Origin: Galaxea fascicularis
Taxonomy: Eukaryota > Cnidaria > Anthozoa > Scleractinia > Euphylliidae
Reading direction: 5' to 3'
DNA length: 64,000 nt
NCBI GenBank assembly: GCA_948470475.1
Contig: OX419341.1
Location: 25,909,278 to 25,973,277, forward strand
Shown here: positions 38,164 through 51,500 of the stretch, piece after piece
Numbering within the stretch: position 1 is the first letter of the stretch
Layout of the letters: each line of letters begins with the position of its first letter
Notes under the pieces: generated by a model
Databases searched by the model: none
Seen by the model: the letters and a program-made list of their open reading frames with translations, nothing else
Told to the model about the DNA's origin: nothing
Position numbers and translations under genes: made by a program

Positions 38164-39284
38164 TTGGAAATTTCTTTTATTTTGTTATCCTTGATACCTG
38201 AAAGCACAAAATATGTATTTAGTGTTTGGCTGCATCTTGCTCTTAAGTTTGAATCAAACAAGAGGGACATTTTGCTGCAAACAATCCTTGGACTGGTCCC
38301 TCAACCTTAAAAGAAACCTACGTTTCGTGAATTGCCAAAATCCTTAGCGCAAAAATTGCGCGCGTAACTGCAGCGCGTTCAACACGGAAACCGCCCAACA
38401 ACAAAAACAGATTCCTTAAAAAAATTTAAAATCCTTCCTCTCAAAGCCCCTTTTCAACGTTGGCAGCCGAAACATAACAGCAAAGTTTTCTTTAAAACGG
38501 GTTTTCTTGCGGAGTATTTGGTAGCGGTCGAAATTGCTCACAGAAACATGTCCGTTCGAGTCTTGATAGAGACGGCGGCGGGGCATCGTGGCTTTGATAA
38601 CGCCGAACTAATGGCAACCTGTATAAATCAATAAAGTCTAAATTTTGGATGAGATCTATGATCGGCTCGCAGCGACTAGGTGTAAAGGTTATTTTTTGGA
38701 GTGAAAGTCTCTGCAATTGTTTGCTAAGAATTGATATTGAGTGTGAAGATCATGTTAGATTTTACAAGCCCTCTGGCTCCCATCCCCGCATGTGAACGTG
38801 AAACATAGCGTTACTTCATTTAATATAAATTTTCCGCTTGCTTCACTTTAATCAATCAATCAATCAATCAATCAATTTATTGATGTGAATGCATGGGATC
38901 AAGTTGCTCTTTGTATCCGAGCCAGAGGCTCATGTATAAAATCGCAACGTTATGAAAATGTGTCATAACGGCAACTGGTTGGTTTCTCAGTTATCAGAGC
39001 CCAAAATCGGAACAACGACTCCAGATTTCTGCTGGATTATACCGTTTGCTTGCCGTGAACAAATCCCAAAAGGCTAATTTTTTGGTCCGAGAGAAACAAT
39101 AAAAAGTGCACTTCTTCTCGTAAAATTTTGAAGAAAAAATGTCATTCGGAAATCAAAAATCTAAGTTAGCAGGGTACTGTAGCAGCTCTCTTAAGCTCTA
39201 AATTTCATTGGCAGGCATAGTTTAGCACCTCTATTGTTTTAGGGATAGAGTCCATTGTTTGAACTGTTTGTTCTTTTGTTCACC

Positions 39285-39425
39285 TGGCCCCGCTTACTCA
39301 AAGGCTGGACAGTGCTACCCACCGAATAAATATCTATCCAATGGATAGTGCAATTAGCTTTCCCAATACTTATCCGCTGGATAGTGATTTATCCGGTGGA
39401 TAGCGCTATCCAACGTTTGAACAAC
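39285..39425. repeat. Repeat rich in (T/G)GGATAG-type palindromes
   Basis: Several ATCCGGTGGATAGCGCTATCC-like units follow each other, ending AACGTTTGAACAACCGG. It looks like a short inverted-repeat transposon; the left end was not defined. Confidence 0.5.
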
Positions 39426-40252
39426 CGGAGTCTGAAGGGTTGCAAGCCAATCTCGTAAGACCTTACGAGAGCTGCTACATGCCCCAGTTAGCAGCAAACC
39501 TTCAAACCCATCTTGGTATTTAGCTAGAGATGCAAATTTTCTTCTCACGTTTTCCGTAGGCCGTGTATCAGCCATTTTGTGAGAGCTAGTATCGCGTATC
39601 TCAGCTTGTCTCGGTGATGCCCGAAAACAATTCTGGGTAATTCACCAATATGGAACTCCCCAGATTCTTACTTTATAGATCTTTTGGTTATCATGTCGGT
39701 CCACCCAGGTCTGTGAGTAAAATATCACATCAATTGAAATATTTATTTTAACGTTGGCTAAATTGTCTTGGAACACGGGTCCTAGGATATGGGAATCGTT
39801 GCACAGAACAGTGAGCAAGACAACTTTACTCGTGAACCACCAGTTTCGCTATACAGCATGTTTGGTGGCCCAGTCGGCCAGCCAGCATGAAACCACCTCT
39901 TACCTCTGTTTTATTCCATAGGCTAGCCTCTCCCTCATACCAGTTTAATGATGCTGGCCAATGTGCTTCTGCAAAGAAAAATGGCTCGATAAAAAACATA
40001 ACAAAAAAGCGATGAAACTACCAGATTTGAATAAAGGGGGTAGAAGATTAGCACTGCATATATTTATCACTAAAGAATTTCTAAAGTTCGGCGGAATTGA
40101 AAGGGTTAACTGAGTTAAAGGGAAAAGATGGTGGATTTGACGTTAGAACTCTTTAGTTTAGTTTAGTTTCTGGAATCTGGAAGTTGAATGAAAGTTGTGG
40201 AGGAATGCATATAAGGGCCGCTGCAAGGTGTCTACTGACGGTAAGTCTCTTT

Positions 40253-40547
40253 GTTATATCTCTCAGTTAGTACGCGTGCTGTTATTGGTCAGTTTTGCGG
40301 GCCGCATTCTACTGAACGGCCCGCTAAAACTGATTAAAGTTTCCTTTCCCGCGCGCCCGATAAACCTCAGAGATTTAATGAATATCTTATACTAACCTCG
40401 TTTTCTCGGTCCGTACTGTAAGTTACGGATCCTCGTTTTTTCCTGTTGATTTATGACCCGCGCGCTTCGCGCTTGGGCCATAAGCGAACGGGAAAAAAAG
40501 TCGGTCCCTAACTTACAGTACGGACCTCGTACTCGGTTAGTAAGACG
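40253..40547. repeat. Dispersed inverted-repeat element (family C), copy 2
   Basis: Same order as 17686-17933, with an additional GCGCGCTTCGCGC hairpin in the loop of the larger stem. The larger stem is more perfect here (TACTGTAAGTTACGGATC against its complement). Confidence 0.7.
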
Positions 40548-41499
40548 TATGTGCATTTTTATTGCGGAGTTTATTACCTTTTTGAGTAGATTTTTTGAGT
40601 TAAGTGTTTGACTGACTTGTTTAATTTAACAATCTTAGCCTCAAGTCTTGATCTGAAAATAAGGAGGCTCCCGATGACATCTTTTGTGGACATTGGTTTG
40701 TTGCCTTTGAAATTAAGACCTACTTTGATTCACAACCCTAATTTCTTTCCCGACGTGCGTTTATTTTCATTTGGTTTTTCACTTGGCTTGTACAATAATT
40801 GTTATCAAAGCAGCGAATTTCATAAAGAAAATTGAAGAAATTAACCTGATCTGGAGTAGCGAAAATATATTGATTTCATAATTGGACAACCACGACCTGA
40901 TAAACTACGTTTTAGTTTACGTTAACCAATGGTAGTTATGTAGAACGTTTTGGTCCAGTTATTTGGAGACTGGGTCTCGATATACATGCATGTAACCAAA
41001 GCAAAAAGACTGCGATAATCTGGAAACGCATTTTTTTTGTTTCAGAATAGATTTAAGCAACAAGGAAAGTCTGAAAAAACTGCCGAGTCGAAAAAAAAAT
41101 TAACAGGCTGGGAGAAGACTAATTTACAAATTGATAAAGACAGCCGGTAAAGATGGGAACAAGGATTTTGGGGTTCACCGACAACAGAATTGGTTCAAAT
41201 CAAGTGGTCAGACCCAGCGCTATAATATTTGATTATAGTGGGTACCTTCCTTTCCACCGGCAAAAACCCAGTTTGCTGATTCCCAATTTCATGCGGCGAA
41301 TAGAAAACCATAAGGCCAATTCACATTGGCGAGTTTCGCGCCAAAATATAAATCCGAATAAAGGAACAACAACAACAACAATGGTCAACAATAACTTTAT
41401 TTCAGTGTCAAAGAACTTTATCACACCTTCTAATTGGAGACACAGGAATACTAAATATTAACTCTGATAAAATCCTAGGATACAAAAATACCAATGCTA

Positions 41500-42560
41500 T
41501 TCTATTTAAAAAAAAAATGGCTATAGAAATCTTCCGATACTATTCTATTAAAAATACTCCTTGTCTCTACGAGCTGCAGAGAAAACAGTCAGGTCCACAT
41601 TCGTTGCTAATTAAGTTCAAGAGATCCATTTGTCTTTCCGGCTAAATTCTTAAACTGACTCAGGATGCTTGTACTTCTTGTGCCCCGAGGTAAGTGGTGC
41701 CATAGTGTCGGTCCAAGATACTTAATGGAAAGCTTTCCGAACGTTACAGTATTAAGTCGTGGTATGACGAATTCTGAGTTCCTAAGGCTATATATTGGGT
41801 GGTTTGTACATTAATTAAAAAGATCTGATATGCATGTGGGGCAGAGGCCACGTTTAACTTAAAACATAAGAATAGCTACGTTTTGAAGTCTTTGATTATT
41901 TAAAGTCACAAGCTTAACTTTGTTTAGGAGGTCTTCATAGGAACTGCATTTGTCTTTGAAGACTGCCCTTAGCCACTTCTCTTGTAACCTTTCAAGTTTG
42001 CGTTTGTCCGAAGATCTGATAAAATGCCAAACCATGGAGCAATATGTAAAATGTGGTAGAATATTAGTTTTAAATATGTGTAACTTAGTCTTCTCTGGAC
42101 TAGTAAGTTGTTCACTCTCAGGAGAACCCCAATTTTTTGGCTAGATTTAACGCTAATGTGTTTGACATGTTCACTGAAAGGCAATTAGTGATCTATTGTT
42201 ACTCCTAACAGTTTAAGACATGTCGTTTGTTCAATTTCCTCATTATCAACCTTGAGATGGATCTTTGGGAGATCTTGCCTTTTTCCTTAGTAACTACTAT
42301 AGCCTGCAACTTTTCCTTGTCAGCTAGAAGTTGTGCTTGATCGTTTAATGTTCTTTCCACATCACTGGCCCTGGTTCCTGATGAATACAACTGATGATCG
42401 TCGTCGTACATAGATAGTTGGCAATGTTTGATGGAAGAGAACAAGTCGTTCTGGAAAATGTTCCACAATAGTGGTCTGAAGCAAGATCCATGGGGGCATC
42501 CCTTTTTTATCTTTAGAAATAGCTAGGGGAATAGCTAGAGCCGAAATCCGCACCGCCTTC
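41500..42560 (-). pseudogene. Decayed non-LTR retrotransposon (LINE) reverse transcriptase fragment
   Basis: Minus-strand translation in shifting frames gives reverse transcriptase landmarks. These are a degraded QGSCLGPLLWN motif (seen as GCPHGSCFRPLLWNIF) near 42480, a YADD-box remnant YDDDHQLY near 42400, FSEHVKHISVKSSQKIG near 42180, and KWLRAVFKDKCSSYEDLL near 41950. Stops and frameshifts break it. It is a truncated, dead copy of a LINE of the CR1/L2/jockey-like type; the clade is not certain. Confidence 0.75.
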
Positions 42561-44110
42561 ACTCGCCTTGGAGTTGTTGAACGGCTTCCAACTTGAAGTG
42601 AGGGGGGAGGAACAGAATAGGGAGGAGGGAGAAATGGCCCAAAAACAAGTTGGGAGGAGGGAGAAATAGGGGGAAAAAAAGAAAAGTTGGGAGTAGGGAG
42701 AATTGAACTGGATGGACCTGGATGAGTAGGGAGGAGGGAGAAATTGGCTCAGAAAGTAGGGAGAAGGGAGATTTACTCCCCTGTTCCTCCCCCCTCTGAA
42801 GTGAACGAGTTTTTAGACGAGAACATGACGTAAATTTACTTACGTACCGGAGAAACTGGGACCAGTGCGAATGGACCAATGGAATGGAATTTTCCGGTTG
42901 TTCCGATAGTACCGGAATATTTCCGTTCCATTCGATTCCTCACGAGGTTTCAGATCCGAAATTTGTGGTCGAATGAAAGCCCCCTTCATCCATTTTGGAA
43001 TTAACTACCTCCTCATGAGTGAATATTGAGCATCGTGCGAGATATGTTTAACACTATGTTAATTACTTTCCTTTAATTTACATACTAGACAATTAGTATG
43101 GCGGATTAAAAAAAAATGTTTTGACATATCACATGCAAAACTGTAAGGAAATAAGTAAGTAACTAAACGGTCCTTTACGAATACTAATTTCCTACTCGCC
43201 TGGCCTTGGGAATAAATAAGCGAAATTGTGGGATTTGAGACAGCTCACGGATATGAAATGGCAGAAGAAATTGGCGGTAGTCCGATTCATTAGATTCGCG
43301 CCTTTTCTGCTTGAACAATTCAGTGGTCTTAAACGAAGATAAAATGACAACTGGGCTAATTCGCCATACTGGTTCAGCACATATGCAAGTTTCAAAAAGG
43401 CATCTTTGAAATTCAGCTGCTGGTGTTTCACAGTTTTTTAAAAGGAAGAGTATGGAATGCATACTCAGGTCACTTTCCCGCATTCGACGCACGTCTTTGT
43501 AAAATTCCTATATTTTGAATTACTATATTCCATCGGTTTTAAATCAGATCTATAGAAAACTTCAAGTTTTGTTAAGTTCGGGTGGCAAATAAATGAGAGA
43601 ACCCGGTTTGAGATAGTAACTTAATTTAGTATCGAAAATTTTGCGACGAGCACTCATTGTTTCATTCAGTGGAACGAGGCAAAAGTACTGACCATGTTCG
43701 CAACTTTATCTAATTTCAAGCTAAGGCACACCGTAATTCTGAAAAATAAACAAGGTACAAACCTGTGAAACTTTGATAAAAGTTACCTTATTTTCTGGGA
43801 GGAAAATGTTGCGACTCCGAACGCAGTTGATATTCCTCTCGAGAACAAGTGCGTGATCTGTAGTTACTCGTAACTATACAAAATGAGGTATTTATTAATG
43901 TGATTTGCATAATTAAGGGTAACTCTTTAGGCGGGAAATCAAATCAGGCATAATTATCCTTTTCTGTATTGATCTATGGGAATGAGTTTGGCGCAAGCGG
44001 TGTACTTACAGGTACTACTAAATTTTAACTAGATGAAAGTATTAAATCGGAGAATTTTATGCACCAATTTAAGGATGCCCCGATTTAGCACTTATGGCCC
44101 GACAAAAATG

Positions 44111-44114
44111 ACCT

Positions 44115-44146
<32 letters not shown>

Positions 44147-44326
44147 CATGGTAGAGCATCGCACCGGAATCGCGAGGTCACGGATTCAAGCCCCGTTGAA
44201 GTCCTGAATTTTTTTCAGGCTTCTTCACGCAATTGTAAAAAATTGCGATCAACACTGCGACGACCATTCAGCATTTGATTTCATATCTGCAGTTGACATA
44301 TGATTTCTTTCATATGCATCATTCAC
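44111..44326 (+). mobile_element. SINE family 1 (copy c), most complete
   Basis: ACCTGCTCCCAACGTCAGTG leads into GGCTTCATAGCTCAG (A-box region), GGATTCAAGCCCC (B-box), GAAGTCCTGAATTTTTTTCA, and the tail TTTCATATGCATCATTCAC. It is too degenerate in the anticodon arm to be a tRNA gene. Confidence 0.72.
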
Positions 44327-44736
44327 AGCTGTATTGTCAACTTTTATTACAAGGTTTCATGCATGGATGCGTTTCGGAAACAAAGCATATAAAATGTAGG
44401 CAAAACAAATATACGATTCAGAACACTTTTAGGTTCTACGGACCGTTCGGTTCTCATAGGGTGGTGGTGTGGAGTAGAGGGGATTTGAGGGGGGAGGGGG
44501 GAAGATATGATGTATACAGGGAGGTCACCCAAAAAACCTTCAAAGTTTAGTGTTGATCAGCATCTGATAGCGTTTCTAAGGCTCTAAAAATTCAAGTTTT
44601 GCTGGGGCCGTATGACCAAGAACAAATTTGAACTCCGTACAGGTAGAATTCATAACATAGTTCGCTAATTTCGCGCAAGTTGCACTTGACTGTTGAACGA
44701 TGGTGGCAATTGACGAAACAGGATAAGGTCAGAATG

Positions 44737-44887
44737 GGCCCGTGATATTCGTATTCTCGGTATTGAACTGGATCTAGCATAAAGTGGAGGCTCTTGCGGG
44801 GGAATACATTTACATACGAAAAGATTCCCCCGCTAGTGCCTCCACTTCATGCTAGAGCCAGTTCAATACCGAGAATACGAATATGGC
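44737..44887. mobile_element. Foldback MITE family B, second copy
   Basis: Same hairpin as 2565-2716 with a few substitutions. The right end matches TAGGCCATATTCG in reverse complement exactly, while the left end has diverged. It lies upstream of RFC3. Confidence 0.78.
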
Positions 44888-45540
44888 CTATTTAATTTTT
44901 CTTTCGCATAAGGGAGAACACCAAAGTCAATGCAGGGCCCGCGAAGCAGCTTTTAAAGTGCTTTACGATTAAAACGCATCTAACTCAATAAGCTAGAGCT
45001 TTGTATGTCCAGCAGTTCAGTAACAAATTTTAGTATATACCACACAAGTGAATAGTGCTTTTCGCGCGTTCTGATTGGTTAACTCGAAGGTGATTAGCAA
45101 AGTACTATTCACCTCCGAGCAGCCGAAGAGAAAGAAAACGGCCTCCTGTTTTAAAAATAAAAATGCCCCACCACCACCACCAAAAAAAAAACCCGTCATA
45201 TTACACCCTTTCGACTGTTTTATCTTCTATTGTGCAGTGACAGTCGGGAGTCCGACTGTATACACATACACTATGCACTAACATAATAAATAATTTTGGA
45301 CTGGTCTTAATATTTCTATGGCTAGTAAAAGTTATTACATAGATGAGCACTGGCAGGAAGGGTTCTTTGGTCGTTTACGCAAGATTTTGTATAATTCCCA
45401 TACATGACGTACTTATCGTGTCACCTTGACGGTAGAAATCGCGGGCTCAGTGCTTACATTTGGCGGGAACGGCGTGTTCGGCGCCATCAGAGTTCTGTAC
45501 TTGTTGCTTTCTTGCTTTTCTCGTATTCCTCACCGAAAGT

Positions 45541-48500
45541 ATGAGTTTATGGGTGGATAAATATCGTCCTACTTCCTTATCCAAGCTAGATTATCACAAG
45601 GATCTCGCGACTCATTTAAAGAAACTGGTAAGTTTAGCTGTTTTATAGTTTGATTTAAACATTTCTCTGAATTATCGCTGCGTTGCATTTTGAAACGAGC
45701 GAGGAAAGGTCTGTTCCCCCGGGTGAAAAAAGCTCTCTTATGCGATAGAATTTAAGGGAACCCTTAGGTATTTCTCGATATTATCAGTTCTGAGGAAGAT
45801 TTGATGGGAAAACTTTGAACAATAAGCTTACTTGTGCAATGTTTAGAAGCTGAGCCATTTCACGGCAACTATTCAAGTCATTTTAACTAACAACAGAACG
45901 AAAAGCTCAAAACAAACCACCGCTTAGTTCACTTTGCAGAAAAATCGTACGTTTAAGCAAATCTTGTCCAAATGGCCGATTGTATGTCTGAAAACTGATG
46001 TTCATGTACTAAGGCTATGTTCACACGGGACCGGTTCCAAATGGTTCCGATCTAAAAATCGTGCCGGATAGGCGTTTTGTTCACACGGGACCTGCTAACC
46101 GTACCGTCAGTCAGTTCCCGATGAGGGGCCTGTTTCTCTAAGGTGCCCGAAAAGCCATTTAAGAACCTGCGATCCGCTTATATATTCTAAAAAGCTGGTC
46201 TTTTACCCTGATTCCAACATGCGAAAGGGCAAATTTGTTGCAAAATTTCATGCCTGGAAACGTTTTCGTTTCTAAGATATGTTGGAAATTATAGTATCTG
46301 AAATAGGCCCGAAAAGTTCCCGGGGGGGTTCGAGAAACACACACCAGGTCCGATTTCTGGACCTCCAAAAAAGCAGGTCCAGTTTTGGAACTGTTTCTGT
46401 CCCAAACTGATCTGTCACCGTGTAAACACCTGGACTGCAGAGATCTCCGTAAGCCCTGGCGACCGGCGAAAATCACCGGCTAGTCGTCCTGGGTGCGCCA
46501 GCTACTCAGATCCAAATAAAAAAATAAATAAATACTTTGTTTTACATCCAACGGCAACTATTCCATTTGCGACGCCTACTTTCCCTTGGGTAAATACATT
46601 CTGAAATAAATAAAGTTTTCCTTAAAGAGCCAAGTGTCCAACTATTGTTTTTGACTGAATAAACTTTAAAGTTTCGTCGAGAATTTCACCACGCTTGAAT
46701 CTGCTTGCAGACATCAATTGAACGTTAAGCAAACGAAACAGGCTCAGATTGCGAGGCAGCGGTTACCGACGAAAAACACTCTATATAAGACAACATACTC
46801 TGTATTCCAACACGTGCAAAATGGCAGAAAAGCGGCACTTCTCCTAGCTTTTCCCTCCACCCATCCCCCCCCCCCCCCCCTGTGCGCCAGGGGTGCATGG
46901 AAGGCACTTGTGTGCCTTAATAAATTCCTCTGCTGGCTACTCCATTTTATTCTCCTACTCCAAAATTTAGGGAGAACCCTGGGACTGGTTCCGTTTGGTA
47001 CTAGTAGCGAAATTTAAGCTTGGCCCCATTTTGAAAGCTTCACCTGGGCATTAACTGATAGAAACAGCTCCGATACTTTGCTCACTTTGATCCAGTATGG
47101 GACCCTAACATATCAGTCCCGTGTGAACAGAAGTGGTCCAGTCCAGGATTGGGTCAGATCCATTTGGGACCAGTCCCGTGTGAACATAGCCTAAAATGTC
47201 AATTAGCTTCAAACCAGAAGCCAGACTTTGCTGTTGTTTAGTTCTGTTTTGCAAGGCGTAACAAATCACACACAGTCATTTAGCCTTCAATAATACATGT
47301 ATGTGCTCATGGTTGTCATCTGCTTGTGACAGCAGCCTTGGCAAGATTTCCACACAGCTTCATTATTATATGGTTTACATGCATTTAAACTCAAACTCTA
47401 TTCGTTTCTGGGACAGGGTTGGTATGACATTGATGTGTTCATAATCAATGAGTGTTTGTAATCTGTGTGGAAATGTTTCCAAAATTGGTTTGTGATCAGT
47501 GAAAATTTAGGGAAATGTCTCAGATTTCTTTGTCCCAATGAGTAGCAACCCTGTAGTCTTGTATTAAGAATTTTGCAATTTTTGTCCAAAGTGCGTAAGC
47601 CTATGACTGTGTTCTTAAGGTACATTGTGGCGATTTTCCACACTTACTGGTTTATGGCCCTTCAGGGGCTGGGAAGAAGACAAGGATCATGTGCATACTG
47701 AGGGAGCTTTATGGTGCCGGTGTGGAGAAATTAAAAATTGAACGCCAGACTTTCACTGTAAGTACAGTAAATGTGTGGCTTCTGAAAATATCCATATCCC
47801 CCTCCCCCAATGGAGGGCTTTTCGGCTTGCACCCTACCCATCCAGAAATCCCAATTTAGTTCTATACTTTTATTGAAGAATTTTGCCCACCTCCCTCTCC
47901 CTTGGAATTTCCATTGACCCTCTGTGGGAAAGGTATGTGTTTCCTGGAACTGTACAATTATTGCAGATACAGATGCTGCTAAACAGGGTCTCTGCTAGTG
48001 AATTTGGATTGCAGCTGTAAAAATGGCTTTCAGGTGTGCAGCGCACCTACATTGTAAAGGTAGCTGGCAGCTCTGAATTTGGAAGCGGTTAAAAGACAAC
48101 ATCCATGCTAGACTTAAGTTTTTGACTGGTTTATGAAATAATGGAATGCTTGAAAAGGTTTTCTTTGTCATTATATGTGTACATTAAGACACCTTTGGCT
48201 GGTATTATGAATTATGGGATGTTTACTTTTTCCAAACTATGTTGATGGACATATTTGGTGTTTTTGATGACTTCAAATTTGATTCCTTGTTTAGTGCATA
48301 CACTGCAGATAATATTGTGTTTGTTAGTATATGTACAGTGTACAGTATTTCCAGAAAGGTTAAATGTGTATTCATTGTTATGTTGCAGACCCCTTCAAAC
48401 AAGAAGATTGAAATGTCAACCATTGGTAGTGCATATCATTTAGAGGTTAATCCAAGGTAAAATATTAGAGGACACTGAAAATCATGTCCTCTAATATACT

Positions 48501-51500
48501 CATTACCAAGTGCTCTGTTTCACAAAGTGTTGAAATTACAAAAAAAAATTGATGCCAATCACTCTTGGAATACTTTCTCCTCTTGGAATGCAGTCTCCGC
48601 AATTAGTAAGGCACTGTGCCTGAGCTATAAGACATGAGACTTTAATAAAGTTCATCATCATAGTGTACATCTAGGGGATAAAAAAGGCCTTCTAGACCAA
48701 TATTGTTCAATGCCTTCTTGCCCTTGAGTTAATTTACTGGGTCAACTGAACTTAATGATTCTGAAAAGTAGTGAGAATCTAAAGTGATTCATTAGAAAAG
48801 AGCGGTGTTTATTTGGGATACATGCCCATGTCAAATATTTTCGGCTGCAGATGTCTTCTGTGCTCTAATTTAAATTTTGCATTCTAGTGATGCAGGCATT
48901 TATGATCGTGTCGTGATCCAGGAACTTATCAAGACTGTAGCACAGTCACATCAGCTTGAATCATCGACTCAAAGGGAATTTAAAGGTATTGAAATCTCTT
49001 GTCGAACTATTGACTCAATGACTGGCTCAAAATGTGTTCATACAGTGGCAGGTTAGAAGTTGTGTAAGTAAACATAATTTTGTTCTTGTTGATAAAGGTA
49101 GATGTTTAAGTGCTTTCAACACAGTTGTGAACACTAGCTTGAATATCCATTTTGTTTTTCTCCTCCCTGTCTGCTTTTGTCTTTCCATCTCCTGTTGTGT
49201 TAGCAGATGCTGTTCATTAAATCCTGTAGCATTATAACAATCTGAGTAAACATTGCTTTGAAGTACCAGTAGACATCCTTGTAGTATGATTTCCCCATGG
49301 GGTTGCCTACTCAGACTGTGGACATCTACATTGTACAGTGTAGACACTTTCTGGTTGAAATTAATTTTAACCAATGGCCTAGCTGGTGACTGAGGTTCGG
49401 AACACTACAGTTATTGTGTAGTGCTACCCACATCTTCCAGGCTCTCTCTTAATCACCTGAGGAAACAGAACATAGGTACATGTAATTTCTCTCTCTTTTT
49501 TTTTTCAATGTTATGGACATTAACTACAAAGGTACGAGAAGTGGAAAGATGAGCTTGTTTGAGGCCTGTGACTTTAATAATTATTTAAAAGCACAAAGTT
49601 AACAAATTTCATGAGACGTTTCAATCTTTCAACGAGTATGGTCAATCTGGAAGACTTGGCAGTCATAGTATGAATATAGTTTGCTGCAACTTTTAAATGT
49701 AAATATTACTTATTTTGTTTGATGTTTATAATGTATGTATTTACAGGGTTTGCACGCACCTTGAAAGTCCTTGGAAATCCTTGAATTTAAAAATAAAAAT
49801 TCAAGGCCTTAAAAGCCCTTGAAAATCAGTCCTGGAAAGTCCTTGAAATTTGTAGCCAATTTTACTCAAAGTTTCACAAGTGTCTGAGACGAAAAGTGGC
49901 ATACTCTCTACTTCGAGCATCTGATGTGGCATTATATTGGCTTGATTTTGCCCCTCTTGGAGTCCTTGAAAAATGAAAAAATGTGTCCTTGAAAGGCCTA
50001 AAAAGTCCTTGAGGTTTTGGTTGAAAAAAGTGTACGAACCCTGTATTTATTTTTCAACAAGCCTGATAGCCATTGGAAATGTAACCATTCATTATCATTT
50101 TATCAATGATGCGTCAATTCTACAGCTTTCTGCTTAAAATTATTGTTTACAGTTGTGGTCTTGACAGAAGTGGACAGACTTACAAAGGATGCTCAACATT
50201 CTTTGCGTCGCACAATGGAAAAATACACAGCAACATGCCGACTGATCTTGTGTTGCAATTCAACTAGTAAAGTCATTCCAGCTATTCGCAGTCGTTGTTT
50301 GGGAGTTAGAGTTGCTGCTCCATCAATAGAGGAGGTAATGTACAGGTGCTTCTTAGGAGACATGCATACATGTGGTCAGATTAATAAATAATTGCTGTGT
50401 ACCGTTCTTTTTTAAATTGTCATGTTGAATTTCTGTGATGAATAATTATTGTTGTTATTGATATTAGTTTGTATAATTATGTATATCCTAATGTTACATT
50501 GCAGTTCATCTTTTTTGAAATAATTTTCTTACTGTGTAAATCCAATAAACATGAACACTTTGATTTGAGTTTGACATTTCCAACTGTGCAGCAACCAACT
50601 AGAAGCAAGATGAAACCGCAAACTAATTACTATTACTGTTTGCGGTTTAGTTTTCTCGCGCATGATTGGCTAAAAGTTTTTACTTGAAACACAGTAACAT
50701 TCCAAAAATATTCAAGTGTTCACAGTTTTCAGATTTTCACAGTAAGTGGTGAGGGCACTTGCCTCCCATCAGTGTGGTCTAGGTTCAATTCCCAGACAAG
50801 GCATTATTTGCCGGTTGAATTGTTGTTGTTGGTTCTCATCCTGGTTCTGAAACTGGTTTTTGCCTAGCCAGTCTGGTTTCCCCTTCTCTGCAAAAACCAA
50901 CATTTCCAAATTCCAATTCAAATGGGAATTTGAGGGCCACAGGTTTGTCAATCATAAACTAAGACAGTTACCATAAAAGCTCTATTAACCCCCCTCTCCA
51001 ATAAGTCCCCCCCTCTAATACCCTGCCTGCTCTTCCCCCTCCCCCTCCCCCTTAATAGACCTTTTACAGTAAGTGTAACCCTCATTAACCCATTGGCTCC
51101 TACACTGGCCAAACTGGCTACTTGCTACTCATGTTCTGCATGGCAACCAAAGCCTATGGCATTAGAAAATGTTTCCTTAAGTATTCCCATTTAAGAGGAA
51201 CCTAATTTAAAAACACTACAATTCCTTATCATCTACTGCTCATTGTAATTATTTTTAAATGAAGAATGATCGTCGCAGTTGTGATCGCAATTTTTGCAAT
51301 TGCGTAAAGACTGAAGCCTGAAAAAAATTCAGGACTTCAACGCTGAAGTCCTGAATTGACCGTTGAAGTCCTGAATTTTATTTTTCAGGCTTCAGTCTTT
51401 ACGCAATTGCAAAAATTGCGATCACAACTGCGATGATCATTCTTCATTTGATTTCATATCGGCAGTTCACATATGATTTCTTTTATATGCATCATTCACG

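Larger units (their letters stand above)
38198..45540. other. Spacer between the ABCC4-like 5' end and RFC3
   Basis: Divergent upstream region of both genes. It holds the GGATAG repeat (39285), repeat C (40253), the LINE remnant (41500-42560), a purine-rich tract (about 42595-42790), SINE c (44111) and foldback B (44737). No protein-coding gene is recognised. Confidence 0.55.

Noticed and set aside
44125..44205. Candidate tRNA gene on the plus strand
   Set aside because: A degenerate tRNA-like head followed by a body shared with four other copies, so a SINE.
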